A DNA stretch of 64,000 nt, from the NCBI RefSeq assembly GCF_000513855.1, contig NZ_KI911318.1, positions 390,087 through 454,086 on the forward strand, in the 5' to 3' direction. This document shows, one piece after another, positions 17,081 through 26,192 of this stretch. Source of the stretch: Desulfurococcus amylolyticus Z-533. Lineage in GTDB: Archaea; Thermoproteota; Thermoprotei_A; Sulfolobales; Desulfurococcaceae. Every line of letters starts with the position of its first letter. Within the stretch, counting starts at the first letter, position 1. A program made the position numbers and the translations under genes. The notes under the pieces are model-generated. The model searched no databases. It saw only the letters and a list, made by a program, of their open reading frames with translations, and was not told the DNA's origin.

Positions 17081-17446
17081 ATGAGCGATGAGCTACCTGA
17101 TTCATTAAGGCTGAAGCTCTACAAGAAGTATGTTTCAGCAATCACTAGGAAGAGCAGTGAGGTGGATAAAACACGGGTTGAAAAACCCGAGGATGTGGTG
17201 TGGAGTAAATTAACGGATGAAAAAGCGAGGGAGCTCATGAATAAGCTTAAAGCACTCTACCCCGATATTTACCAGGTACTCGTTGGAGAGCTATATAAGT
17301 TATTGAAGGACGGGGTTTTAAAGGAGCTGGATGGTTTAACCGCGTATAGTATTATAAAGGCTCTAGGACTGAATATACGCCCGGATATAAGGATAAAGTT
17401 TGTTAAGGATGGTAAGGAAGTAGATCTCGATGAATACATGAAGTAG
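17081..17446 (+). CDS. Conserved-looking small helical protein, unrecognised
   Basis: A ~121-residue charged protein, helical through most of its length, ending in a short beta-like stretch (IRIKFVKDGKEVDLDEYMK). I place the start at ATG 17081 because GAGGTGA sits 7 bases upstream; an earlier in-frame start at 17072 overlaps that site. I recognise no family. It stands alone between the molybdoenzyme (divergent) and the carbamoyltransferase (convergent). Confidence 0.7.
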   Translation: MSDELPDSLRLKLYKKYVSAITRKSSEVDKTRVEKPEDVVWSKLTDEKARELMNKLKALYPDIYQVLVGELYKLLKDGVLKELDGLTAYSIIKALGLNIRPDIRIKFVKDGKEVDLDEYMK

Positions 17447-17507
17447 AGTATTTTAGAAGAGTAGGGAGGATAGGAAAAAGAGAGCCTTTAACCAAAACTA
17501 CAGGGAG

Positions 17508-18572
17508 CTATTTAACACCGTACATCGTTAATGCTAATACAGCCATCTTCGTCCATAAACCGTTCTCTGCTTGTTCATATATGACTGATTTCCTTGGGTT
17601 GTCTATTACCTCGTCATCTGCCTCATATCCCCTGAATATTGGGAGGACGTGCATTAATACGCCATGCTTATCCATCAAGTCCATTAGGCTACGTGTCACC
17701 TTCCAGTTCTTATACTTCTCATATATCTTTAATTCCTCATCCTTGAATTTACTGTATCCGAGCTTGACTAGTTGTGGGGAAGCCCAGTTCCTCGGGAACA
17801 CCGCATGCGCACCCCTGACAGCCTCCTCAAGGTTATCAGTGAACTCTATTGTGCTACCATGTTCTCTTGCCAGCTGCTTAGCCTTTTCAACCAGCTCTGG
17901 GTCTAGGTCGAAACCTGGTGGTCTAGCCACTACTACATCTACTCCGAAGCGTGGGAACAGTATCATGTCCTCCTGGACGCTGCACCACCCTCTTATCTCA
18001 GGGCTGTATGCCCACATTATGACATACTTTTTGCCTTCCGCGTTTCCGAATCTCTCCCTGAAGGTGAATATGTCGGCTAACCCCTGTGTTGGATGGAACT
18101 TGTCGTCAGCCATGTTTATTACTGGTATATTTGCTGCGTCAGCCATCTCCCTTATATACGCGTTACCAACTCCATATAGGTAATCTATGGCTTTATCCAG
18201 GATTCTAATCCCTAATCCATGGCCATAGACATCGTACATAGCTGCGACATCTTTAACGGCTTCGCCGGCTTTCTCCTGCTTCCCGAAGGCCATGCGTGTC
18301 GTTGTTGCATCAATGAATGCTGCATGTCCACCTAGGAATACCATGGCTGACTCGAAGGCTGCCCTCGTCCTCGTTGATGGTGCGAAGAATAACATGTAGA
18401 ATACCTTTCTCTCTAGGATCTTTGGTAATGCCTCTACACCATAGTAGTGTGCTATCTCTTTGAACTCCTTAGCTAGTCTAAGCGTTATCTCTAATTCCTC
18501 ATCGCTCCAGTCAAGGGTTGATATTAGATCTCTGCCGCTTAACTCTCTTACTAGGTGTCTTAGGGCCGGCAT
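17508..18572 (-). CDS. Knotted carbamoyltransferase, YgeW/AOTCase-like
   Basis: A 354-residue transcarbamylase-fold enzyme. The carbamoyl-phosphate motif is FFAPSTRTR (residues 62-70) and HPTQG lies at 160-164. Residues ~186-220 (MWAYSPE... SVQEDMILFPRFGVDVVVARPPG) match the insertion that forms the knot in N-acetyl/succinyl-ornithine transcarbamylases and E. coli YgeW, not ordinary ornithine carbamoyltransferase. The usual HCLP motif reads HVLP (308-311), losing the Cys. The acceptor substrate is therefore unclear and probably not plain ornithine. No arginine-pathway neighbours are present. Confidence 0.75.
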   Translation of the reverse strand: MPALRHLVRELSGRDLISTLDWSDEELEITLRLAKEFKEIAHYYGVEALPKILERKVFYMLFFAPSTRTRAAFESAMVFLGGHAAFIDATTTRMAFGKQEKAGEAVKDVAAMYDVYGHGLGIRILDKAIDYLYGVGNAYIREMADAANIPVINMADDKFHPTQGLADIFTFRERFGNAEGKKYVIMWAYSPEIRGWCSVQEDMILFPRFGVDVVVARPPGFDLDPELVEKAKQLAREHGSTIEFTDNLEEAVRGAHAVFPRNWASPQLVKLGYSKFKDEELKIYEKYKNWKVTRSLMDLMDKHGVLMHVLPIFRGYEADDEVIDNPRKSVIYEQAENGLWTKMAVLALTMYGVK

Positions 18573-18680
18573 TGGTTGGACTCACCTTTAATACTACTTT
18601 CACCTGGTTAAGGTAATAAATTTTCACGAGGTTTTGTTTAAAACGCCTGGCTGATATAGGTTTTTAAGAAGGTGTGTGAA

Positions 18681-20300
18681 GTGCGTGGGAGATTAGTCTT
18701 AGTTATAGCAATCCTGGTTATTGTCGTGGCAGCTGCCTTATTATATATAGTGCTATCACCAAGGGAATCTATACCTAGGAGGATCGTTGTATACGCGTAC
18801 AACGATAAGATATCAGGCATAGATCCAAGCATAGAGGATGACACAGGCTTGGTTATCCTGGGCTCAGTATACGAGCCACTGCTCTACTATAACCCCCTTA
18901 AAAACGAGTTCAAGCCTGCTCTCGCAGTGAACTGGAGCAGTAATGAGGATGGTACTGAATGGGTTTTCCACTTAAGACAGGGTGTAAAATTCCATGATGG
19001 AACACCATTCAATGCCACGGCTGTAAAGATAAGTGTTGAAAGAGCCCGGGATATATATAGGGAGACGGGGAGGGGTCTAGGATATATATGGGACGCAGTT
19101 GAGGAAGTCCAGGTGCTCGATGAGTACACAGTTAAATTCAAGCTTAGCTATCCCCAGAGACTAGATATGATCGCGGCTGCAAGCTACGCAGCCTACATAT
19201 TCTCTCCAAGCGTCCTTGAAAAGAGCTCGGCATCCTCCTACATGGATGAAGCCCTTGAGAAGTGGTTCAACAATGGCAATGATGGTGGCTCAGGACCATA
19301 TATGATTGTATCCTATCGTCCCGACGCCGAGGTCAGGTTAAAGAAATTCGACGAATGGTGGGGGTGGAGCATAGTTAACAACCCTGATGCACCAGATGAA
19401 ATAATTATAAAGATACTTACGGAGCCCCAATCCCAGTATAATGGACTTATTGCCGGCGAAATAGATATCGCTTCAAGCGTGCCCCGGGACAACATAGGGG
19501 ACCTTGTAAACAGGGGGTTCAAGGTATTCAATTTAACTACGTATCACAATTACATAATGTTCTTCAATACGAAGAGGTATCCAACAAATATAACAGAGTT
19601 CAGGAAAGCAGTACTCTACATGATAAACCTGGATGAAGCCATGCAACTAGCCATGAAAGGGTACGCTCTCAAGGGAAGCGGTATAATACCTCATAGTTTT
19701 CCGGGGCATATAGATAACCTAGTATATGACTATAACATGGAGGAAGCATTAAGATACCTCAATCAATCCGGGGTCACTACCCCTGTAACCATTGAGATAC
19801 TTTACCAGGTGGACTATGAGGAATTAAAGATCTTTGCTGAGTATCTGCAGTCAAGGCTTAGGGAGATAGGTGTAAACCTGGTGCTTAATCCACAGCCCTG
19901 GTCTCAGTTAAAGGATATCGCTAAGGGTATTTGGGAGCACCCGGAGACAACACCGCATATAATTATAGCTGACTGGTGGCCCACCATACCATCCCCATAC
20001 GACTACCTATACACAATGTTCCATAGTGAGTCAAAGGAGTGGAACTTCGCTGGATACGAGGATCCAGAGTTCGATAACCTGGTTGACACGGCGTTTGAAC
20101 GCGAGGGAAGTAATTACACGGATGCGATCAACCTTTACAGGGAGGCACAACTTAAACTATATAATGAAGCAATCGCCGTAAATCTATGGGATGAGGTTAA
20201 ACCGTTTATCTATAGTGGGAAACTGGAGATACCGGAGGAAGCCATGAACCCGCTTTACATGTATGTCGTGTTTTTCCAGTACGTGAAGGTGAAAGCGTAA
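18681..20300 (+). CDS. Peptide/oligosaccharide ABC transporter, family 5 substrate-binding protein
   Basis: A DppA/OppA-type solute-binding protein of ~540 residues. An uncleaved-looking N-terminal hydrophobic helix (residues ~5-25) probably anchors it outside the membrane. The family 5 signature region is visible as LVILGSVYEPLLYYNP, then WVFHLRQGVKFHDGTPFNATAVK. I prefer GTG 18681 over GTG 18672 because GGTG (18671-18674) then stands 6 bases upstream. It begins a five-gene operon with two permeases and two ATPases; di- or oligopeptides are the likely cargo, although family 5 proteins in archaea can also bind sugars. Confidence 0.88.
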   Translation: MRGRLVLVIAILVIVVAAALLYIVLSPRESIPRRIVVYAYNDKISGIDPSIEDDTGLVILGSVYEPLLYYNPLKNEFKPALAVNWSSNEDGTEWVFHLRQGVKFHDGTPFNATAVKISVERARDIYRETGRGLGYIWDAVEEVQVLDEYTVKFKLSYPQRLDMIAAASYAAYIFSPSVLEKSSASSYMDEALEKWFNNGNDGGSGPYMIVSYRPDAEVRLKKFDEWWGWSIVNNPDAPDEIIIKILTEPQSQYNGLIAGEIDIASSVPRDNIGDLVNRGFKVFNLTTYHNYIMFFNTKRYPTNITEFRKAVLYMINLDEAMQLAMKGYALKGSGIIPHSFPGHIDNLVYDYNMEEALRYLNQSGVTTPVTIEILYQVDYEELKIFAEYLQSRLREIGVNLVLNPQPWSQLKDIAKGIWEHPETTPHIIIADWWPTIPSPYDYLYTMFHSESKEWNFAGYEDPEFDNLVDTAFEREGSNYTDAINLYREAQLKLYNEAIAVNLWDEVKPFIYSGKLEIPEEAMNPLYMYVVFFQYVKVKA

Positions 20301-20301
20301 A

Positions 20302-21330
20302 TTGCCCGTGAGCATAAACTATGTTGTGAAAAGGGTTTTTTGGTGTATCCTAATAGTTTTCGGGATAATTGTTTTTTCATACTTGATCCTCATTTTCTCA
20401 CCGGGAGATCCGGCTGTTAAATGGGCTGGAAACCCAAGGGGGCCGTATGCCTCAATGGCTATTGAGAAAGCTAGGGAGGAACTTGGACTCAATGATCCAT
20501 TATACCTGCAGATCGCTAGATTCGTGTATAACGTTTTCAACGGTAATATAGGGGATAGCATCGCCTATAAGCAGCCAGTGCTACCGCTCATCTACTCAAG
20601 GCTTCAATCGACACTGGAGCTACTTGTAATCGCGTATGTTATAGCTGTACCGCTGGGAATTTTCCTAGGTATTTACTCGGCGTTGAGAAGGGGTAGTAGG
20701 AGCGACTCCTTGATACAGGCCGTCGGCACGATCTTAGCGAACACGCCTACTTTCTGGGTTGCAACGGGGCTCTTCCTAGTGTTTTCGATGTCAGGGATCT
20801 CATTATACGGTAGGATTAATACAAGGTTGGCTTTATCAACGGGGTTTCACCCTATAACTGGGTTCTACTTACTTGACAGCCTTATCCAGGGCAACCTACT
20901 CGTCTTCATCGATGTCCTACTACGACTACTGCCTCCAGCTCTCGCCGTAGCTGTATACCCGCTTGGAGTATTAATCAGGTTAACGAGAACCCTCATGGCT
21001 GAGGCGCTCCTAGAGGACTTCGTAAGAGTGCCTGTTGCATGGGGGGTTAGGAGGGATATAATCATATGGAGATATGCATTAAAGGCATCTATCCCAGGCG
21101 TGATACAGATAAGTGGGCTTTCATTCGCATACAGCCTTATTGATGCTATGGTTGTGGAATACACGGTGTTCGGTAGGGAGGGGCTTGGAAATCTATTATA
21201 CGATGCACTCAACTACTCTGATTTCAGGCTAGCAATAGGCTTAATCACTGTAGTAGCTGTCTTCTACCTTGTGGTTAACACACTAACTGATATAATTCAG
21301 GCACTCGTAGATCCAAGGGTGAGGCTATGA
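20302..21330 (+). CDS. Peptide ABC transporter, permease (DppB/OppB family)
   Basis: A 342-residue inner-membrane permease with the N-terminal helix typical of DppB, the FSPGDPAVKWAG motif after the first membrane segment and about six helices in all. The cytoplasmic EAA-type loop reads VRVPVAWGVRRDIIIWRYALKAS. The TTG start lies one base after the binding-protein stop, and the 3' end overlaps the DppC-type gene by 4 bp, so translation is coupled along the operon. Confidence 0.88.
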   Translation: MPVSINYVVKRVFWCILIVFGIIVFSYLILIFSPGDPAVKWAGNPRGPYASMAIEKAREELGLNDPLYLQIARFVYNVFNGNIGDSIAYKQPVLPLIYSRLQSTLELLVIAYVIAVPLGIFLGIYSALRRGSRSDSLIQAVGTILANTPTFWVATGLFLVFSMSGISLYGRINTRLALSTGFHPITGFYLLDSLIQGNLLVFIDVLLRLLPPALAVAVYPLGVLIRLTRTLMAEALLEDFVRVPVAWGVRRDIIIWRYALKASIPGVIQISGLSFAYSLIDAMVVEYTVFGREGLGNLLYDALNYSDFRLAIGLITVVAVFYLVVNTLTDIIQALVDPRVRL

Positions 21331-22223
21331 ACAGTATTGAGGCAAATATTAGGGGTGCAGCATACCTTGTCAGGAAACAGTTTAGGAAGACGAGGTTTAA
21401 AACAGGTTTAGCAATAGTGTTGGTGATCACCATTCTAGCTCTACTCTCGCCAATAATAGCTCCGTTCCCAGAGGAGGGCCTAGGCTATATACCGGAGAAC
21501 GCTGTAGCGAAGGCCAGGCTTCCGCCGAATCCAGTCAATATATTTGGAACCGATACGAGGGGGAGAGACTTATTTTCTAGAGTGCTCTTTGGCGCCGGAT
21601 CAGCATTGGTTGAAATATTAATCGTCGTTCTCACGAGTCTCTCTATAGGTATAATCATAGGGGTTTCGGCAGCGTACTTTAAAGGTGTCGTGGAACACGT
21701 ATTGAACTACCTTATTGAATTATTTGTAAGTGTACCAGCAATAATAATAGCCCTGGCTTTGAGACTGGCAATAGGACCCGGCTTATATGTGGTCATACTC
21801 GGGTTGATTACAACATGGTGGTCATGGTATGCTAGGGTTACCTATATATATGCCAGAAGCATTGTTGAAATGGATTACGTAGTATTAGCAAGGCTCAGTG
21901 GGCTGAACAGTTTAAAGATAATTTATAGGCATGTATTAAGGAACACAATTCCACCCGTCCTAGTACAGGCTGTGACAGATATGGGGAGTGTCCTCTTAGA
22001 GGCCACCTCCATAAACTTCATAGGGCTGGGCGTCCCCTTAAACTCGCCCGAATGGGGGGTTATAATGCTTGAAGGCCTCCCAGTTATTACTATCGCGCCA
22101 TGGATAACTATGTTCCCCGGCATCTTTCTATTGATCACTGCTCTCGGATTCAGCTTAATAGGTGATAGCCTAAGAGAGGAACTGGATCCACGGATGAGGA
22201 GGAGGTGGAGGCTGTGGTTCTAG
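21327..22223 (+). CDS. Peptide ABC transporter, permease (DppC/OppC family)
   Basis: A 298-residue DppC-type permease: an N-terminal helix followed by FGTDTRGRDLFSRVLFGAG, the most diagnostic family motif, then five further membrane segments. The ATPase-docking loop reads LARLSGLNSLKIIYRHVLRNTIPP. It partners with the DppB-type gene just upstream; its last 19 bp overlap the first ATPase gene. Confidence 0.9.
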   Translation: MNSIEANIRGAAYLVRKQFRKTRFKTGLAIVLVITILALLSPIIAPFPEEGLGYIPENAVAKARLPPNPVNIFGTDTRGRDLFSRVLFGAGSALVEILIVVLTSLSIGIIIGVSAAYFKGVVEHVLNYLIELFVSVPAIIIALALRLAIGPGLYVVILGLITTWWSWYARVTYIYARSIVEMDYVVLARLSGLNSLKIIYRHVLRNTIPPVLVQAVTDMGSVLLEATSINFIGLGVPLNSPEWGVIMLEGLPVITIAPWITMFPGIFLLITALGFSLIGDSLREELDPRMRRRWRLWF

Positions 22224-23179
22224 CCGTTAAAGCAGTGGACTTGAAGATAGGTTATATGGATGAGGAGGAAAAGATTTACTGGGCTGTTAGAGGCGTTAGC
22301 TTCCAGGTGAGTGAGAGCGAGATATACTGTATTGTCGGGGAAAGCGGTTGCGGTAAATCAACGATCGGTAACGCTATTGCCGGGATTTTACCTTCACATG
22401 CTGTGACAAGGGGTAAGCTCTATATATATGATAAAAAGGTGATCGACAACGAGAAAATGGATTACACCGGGATACGAGGCAGGGTTGTCTCATATATACC
22501 ACAGAACCCCGGAACAAGCTTGAACCCTTATGAGACCATAGAGGAACAGTTCTACCACGTGTTGAGTAGTGTATACGGCTATGATAAGAGGAAGTCTGTT
22601 GAGACAGCCAGAAGATATCTCGCAATGGTTGAACTGGATCCCGATAAAGTACTCGATTACTACCCACATGAGCTCAGTGGAGGCATGCAGCAGAGGGCTG
22701 CGATAAGTATAGCGCTGGCTACAGGGGCGCGGATAATCGTCGCTGATGAGCCAACCTCCTCATTGGATGCTCACCTCAGGTTGCAATTGATTAGGTTAAT
22801 GAGGAAGCTGAGGGATACTGTGAGGTTATCCCTAATACTGATAACACATGATCTCGTCTCAGCTGGACGGATATGTGACACCATAGCAGTAATGTATGCT
22901 GGTAAAATAGTTGAGGAGGGAAGAGGGAGCCTACTTCTAACCGAGCCTCTCCACCCATATACTCAAATGCTTGTAGACGCGGTTCCAATCCTGGGGTTGA
23001 AAAAGCCGTTGAAGAGTATTCCAGGTGAACCACCCCAAGTCGGAGGCGAGATATCGTGGTGTGTGTTTCGTGAGAGATGCCCTGTTGCATTCGAGAAATG
23101 CGGTATCCATCCTCCCGAGCTATATATAATGGAGAGGAAGGTCTCATGCTGGAGGTACATGAATCATGGTGCCAGGTGA
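22205..23179 (+). CDS. Peptide ABC transporter, ATP-binding protein (DppD/OppD family)
   Basis: A 324-residue ABC ATPase with Walker A GESGCGKST, signature LSGGMQQRA, Walker B IIVADEPTSSLD and the C-terminal oligopeptide-transporter extension. That extension contains a cysteine-rich segment (CVFRERCPVAFEKCGIHPP), as in OppD/DppD proteins that bind a [4Fe-4S] cluster. It overlaps the upstream permease by 19 bp (GTG 22205; GTG 22214 is an alternative) and the second ATPase by 14 bp. Confidence 0.9.
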   Translation: MEAVVLAVKAVDLKIGYMDEEEKIYWAVRGVSFQVSESEIYCIVGESGCGKSTIGNAIAGILPSHAVTRGKLYIYDKKVIDNEKMDYTGIRGRVVSYIPQNPGTSLNPYETIEEQFYHVLSSVYGYDKRKSVETARRYLAMVELDPDKVLDYYPHELSGGMQQRAAISIALATGARIIVADEPTSSLDAHLRLQLIRLMRKLRDTVRLSLILITHDLVSAGRICDTIAVMYAGKIVEEGRGSLLLTEPLHPYTQMLVDAVPILGLKKPLKSIPGEPPQVGGEISWCVFRERCPVAFEKCGIHPPELYIMERKVSCWRYMNHGAR

Positions 23180-23942
23180 TATCATTAGACTGGAGGATGT
23201 CACAGCTGGATATGTTGTTATTAAACAAGGCATTAAGAGCATAACACGAGAGAAGATGGTGGTGTTGAGAAACATTAATCTAAGGATAAAGGATGGAGAG
23301 AGAGTTGTAATCATAGGTGAAAGCGGCTCGGGGAAAACCACCCTGCTAAGGGTTATTCTGGGACTACTTAAGCCCTTCAACGGGAGAGTATTTGTCATAG
23401 GGAAAGATATATATAGTCTAAAATGGAGGGAGCGAGTGAAAGTATTAAGGCAGATAGGATATGTTTCACAAGACCCCTATAAAGCATTGAATCCAAGTGT
23501 AAAGGTTGGAACAATACTGGAGGAACCCCTAGAGGCACTTGGTATAAGTGAACGGGGTTCCCGGGTTAAAGACATCTTAAGACTTGTAAACTTACCTGAG
23601 AATGTTCTCAACATGTATCCGATGGAATTGAGCGGTGGAATGAGGCAACGGGTGCTTATAGCCAGGGCTATAATACACGATCCCGAAGTACTCATCCTGG
23701 ATGAGCCAACCTCAGCGCTAGATGTATCAATGCAGGCCCAGATAGTGAACTTGATAAATGAAATACATAGGAAGCTCGAACTTGCCGTCCTCACTGTTAC
23801 CCACGACCTCGGTGTTGCACAGTATCTAGCCGATAGAGCAGTGGTATTATATAGAGGCGAAATAATTGAGGAGGGTGATATAGATTCTATAATCAAGAAC
23901 CCGAGAAACGAGTATACAAGACTACTTGTCTCAAGCTACTAG
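23166..23942 (+). CDS. Peptide ABC transporter, ATP-binding protein (DppF/OppF family)
   Basis: A 258-residue ABC ATPase with Walker A GESGSGKTT, Q-loop in IGYVSQDPY, signature LSGGMRQRV and Walker B LILDEPTSALD. It is shorter than bacterial DppF because the C-terminal oligopeptide extension with the cysteine cluster is absent. As the last gene of the operon it completes the two-ATPase, two-permease transporter. It is followed by a 670-bp region without genes. Confidence 0.88.
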   Translation: MVPGDIIRLEDVTAGYVVIKQGIKSITREKMVVLRNINLRIKDGERVVIIGESGSGKTTLLRVILGLLKPFNGRVFVIGKDIYSLKWRERVKVLRQIGYVSQDPYKALNPSVKVGTILEEPLEALGISERGSRVKDILRLVNLPENVLNMYPMELSGGMRQRVLIARAIIHDPEVLILDEPTSALDVSMQAQIVNLINEIHRKLELAVLTVTHDLGVAQYLADRAVVLYRGEIIEEGDIDSIIKNPRNEYTRLLVSSY

Positions 23943-23989
23943 GTTTAACTACAAAGCCAGTATCTTTTTATGTTGGTAATATTGTCTAT

Positions 23990-24290
23990 GTCGGAGAGAT
24001 TGCTTCCCCAGGGAAGCATGTAAGCGTTTTGATGAACTGGGCTGTTTCATTGTTGATAACGGGTTGTAGCTAAGAGCCTGCCTAGGCGGTGGGAGCAATG
24101 CTCCAAGCCTGGGTTGGTTAAGTCTAGATGGGAGCCCCGTGCCGTTGGGCTCGACAGCCGCCCATGAGCCCACACGGGTACCCAAAGCCCTGTGGGCGAG
24201 GCGGAAGTCCCTACACCTGATCATGAACGGATGTAAAGTAATCGAAATGAAGGTGTAGGGACAAACGGAACTTCCTACCACATACACAAA
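23990..24290 (+). other. GC-rich structured non-coding region, possible IS remnant
   Basis: A block far richer in G and C than flanking intergenic DNA. It contains several self-complementary segments: GGAGCAATGCTCC, paired GGGCTC/GAGCCC runs, and a 12-bp perfect stem GTCCCTACACCT (24207-24218) with AGGTGTAGGGAC (24251-24262). Short stop-free stretches in two plus-strand frames read like a Pro/Arg-rich coding tail broken by a frameshift, which would fit a decayed TnpB-type transposase end. I also considered a housekeeping RNA but found no conserved core. Identity is uncertain; the structure is clear. Confidence 0.35.
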
Positions 24291-24332
24291 ACACCATAGT
24301 TTAAACGAGGTGAAGCGATAGGGAGAAGTGAT

Positions 24333-24575
24333 GGGTTTAGGTCTTATATAGGTTTATATAAGCTGGTTTCATTCCTTCATCCTCGTTCCCCCTGTATACT
24401 GCTTGGGTTTGCAGAGTGCTTCAGGAATAGATTCATACATGTGATTACATTCTTCAATAAAAGAATTTTGATAGTAAACCCTAGTAAACCTATATGAAAG
24501 CAGAAACAGCATACCGAGGCAAAGCAATTAAAAATATTTAGAGGTAATTAAATAACGACGAACAGACCTAAACCC
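24333..24575. repeat. MITE-like segment with 12-bp terminal inverted repeats
   Basis: GGGTTTAGGTCT (24333-24344) is repeated exactly in inverted form at 24564-24575. Inside it a second inverted pair, TATAGGTTTA (24346-24355) and TAAACCTATA (24485-24494), repeats the same core, and TAGTAAACC occurs twice in tandem near 24473-24490. No coding sequence is present. The right end contains the probable pheS promoter (AATTAAAAATATTT near 24526), so the repeats could equally be regulatory. Confidence 0.35.
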
Positions 24576-24630
24576 TCTGACATCTTAAGGGTGAGTGTAT
24601 TAAACGTTCACAATGGGTGGTGAGGAGTGC

Positions 24631-26175
24631 TTGAGTAGACCGGTGTTTCTATCACCTAGGCAGTATAGAATAGTATCTATATTAGTGGAGAAGAAGGCCA
24701 TAGACATTAATACTCTTGCTCAATTAATTGAAGGCAGGCCAGAAGATTTGATGAGGGATCTCGCTGAACTAGAGGGAAGGAAGTTAATTAGAATTCTTAA
24801 GCAGGCGGTGAAAATACCTGTTTTAACAAGTGAGGCATACTTCTACCTGGAGAAGGGGATGCCAGAGGAACAAGTGTATAGGGTGCTCGGTAAGTGTGTT
24901 AATAAACCGCTCAATGAGTTTATTCAGTGCATTAGAGAACATACAGGTATACCAGAGGAAATAGTAAAGATAGGGTTGCAGTACCATTTGAAGTCGAAGT
25001 GCCTGGTGGTCTTGAATGGCATAGTTGCCAAGGGGGAGGAAGAAAAGTGTATTGAATTGATGAAAAGTGCTGAGGAAGTTAAGAGGAAACTCGAGTTGAT
25101 CAGGGATAAGGGCGAGATGCCCTCCGACACAGAGTTACTTAGAAGGAGGCATCTAATAGAGTTGAGGGATAGGACGAGTATCACTGTATTGCCGATGCCG
25201 GAGCTCTTAGACCTCTATAGGAATGGATTGGTAAGGGAAAAAGAGGTATTAACCATAGTAAAACCAGCCCTAACCCCCACACTAGATCAATACATTATAA
25301 AGGAATTCGATCTCTCAATAGAGCCTCCTGCCATACCTTTGGCTAGAAAGCACCCCTTTATGGAGTTTATAGATGATCTAAGGGATATCCTAACATCGAT
25401 GGGTTTCGAAGAGGTTAAAGGACCCCATGTAGAGGCTGAGTTCTGGAATTTCGACGTCCTATTTCAAGCACAGGATCACCCGGCTAGGGAGATACATGAT
25501 ACATTCTTCCTGAAGACTGATCTACGGGCTAAGATACCTGCTTGGCTCCTTGAGAGGGCTGGTAGGATACATGAAGAAGGATGGAGGTATAAGTGGAGTC
25601 CTGAAAGATCTCTAAGACTAGTCTTAAGGAGCCAGACAACGGCTGTTTCTGCTAGAGCTATATATGAGAGGGGAGAGGGTGAGTACAGGGTTTTCACGAT
25701 AGATAGGAACTTCAGACCCGAGAACCTTGACGCTAAGCACAGTATGGAGTTCCACCAGTTGGATGGGGTGATCGTGGGCAGGGATGTTAACTTCAAGCAC
25801 CTTCTATATTTCTTCAAGGAGCTTGCAGCAGCCTTAGGGATAAAGGAGGTCTGGTTTAAACCAGGTTACTTCCCCTTTACTGAGCCAAGTGTTGAAGGAT
25901 ATATTAAACACCCGAGGCTTGGATGGGTTGAGGTGTTCCCCGGGGGTGTTTTCCGACCTGAGGTCATGAATATTCTTGGAGCACCGGGTGTTAGGGCTGT
26001 TGCATGGGGTATAGGTGTAGACAGGCTGGCTATGACTGTGCTGGGCTTAAACGATATCAGGCTATTATTTACCAGGGATCTCGACGTGTTGGAGAACATT
26101 AAGTATAATGGACTACCATTCTTTAAGTCGAGAACAACCGGTAGAGAGGTAAGGGTTGTAGAGTACCCATACTAG
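24631..26175 (+). CDS. pheS: Phenylalanine--tRNA ligase, alpha subunit
   Basis: Charges tRNA-Phe as part of an alpha2-beta2 enzyme. The N-terminal ~220 residues are the archaeal/eukaryotic winged-helix extension. The class II core follows: MGFEEVKGPHVEAEFWNFD (motif 1 region), QDHPAREIHDTFFL, FRPENLDAKHSMEFHQLDG (motif 2) and GIGVDRLAM (motif 3). TTG 24631 is preferred to ATG 24613 because GGTGGTGAGG, a strong ribosome-binding site, lies between them. The beta subunit gene pheT is not adjacent. Confidence 0.93.
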   Translation: MSRPVFLSPRQYRIVSILVEKKAIDINTLAQLIEGRPEDLMRDLAELEGRKLIRILKQAVKIPVLTSEAYFYLEKGMPEEQVYRVLGKCVNKPLNEFIQCIREHTGIPEEIVKIGLQYHLKSKCLVVLNGIVAKGEEEKCIELMKSAEEVKRKLELIRDKGEMPSDTELLRRRHLIELRDRTSITVLPMPELLDLYRNGLVREKEVLTIVKPALTPTLDQYIIKEFDLSIEPPAIPLARKHPFMEFIDDLRDILTSMGFEEVKGPHVEAEFWNFDVLFQAQDHPAREIHDTFFLKTDLRAKIPAWLLERAGRIHEEGWRYKWSPERSLRLVLRSQTTAVSARAIYERGEGEYRVFTIDRNFRPENLDAKHSMEFHQLDGVIVGRDVNFKHLLYFFKELAAALGIKEVWFKPGYFPFTEPSVEGYIKHPRLGWVEVFPGGVFRPEVMNILGAPGVRAVAWGIGVDRLAMTVLGLNDIRLLFTRDLDVLENIKYNGLPFFKSRTTGREVRVVEYPY

Positions 26176-26192
26176 GTAAGGGTTCAGTCTTC

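Noticed and set aside
24060-24290. Archaeal RNase P RNA or SRP RNA
   Set aside because: GAGGCGGAAGTCC at 24198 resembles the RNase P GAGGAAAGUCC core, but it stands near the 3' side of the block, the matching 3' ACAGAA core is absent, and the SRP helix 8 motif is not present.
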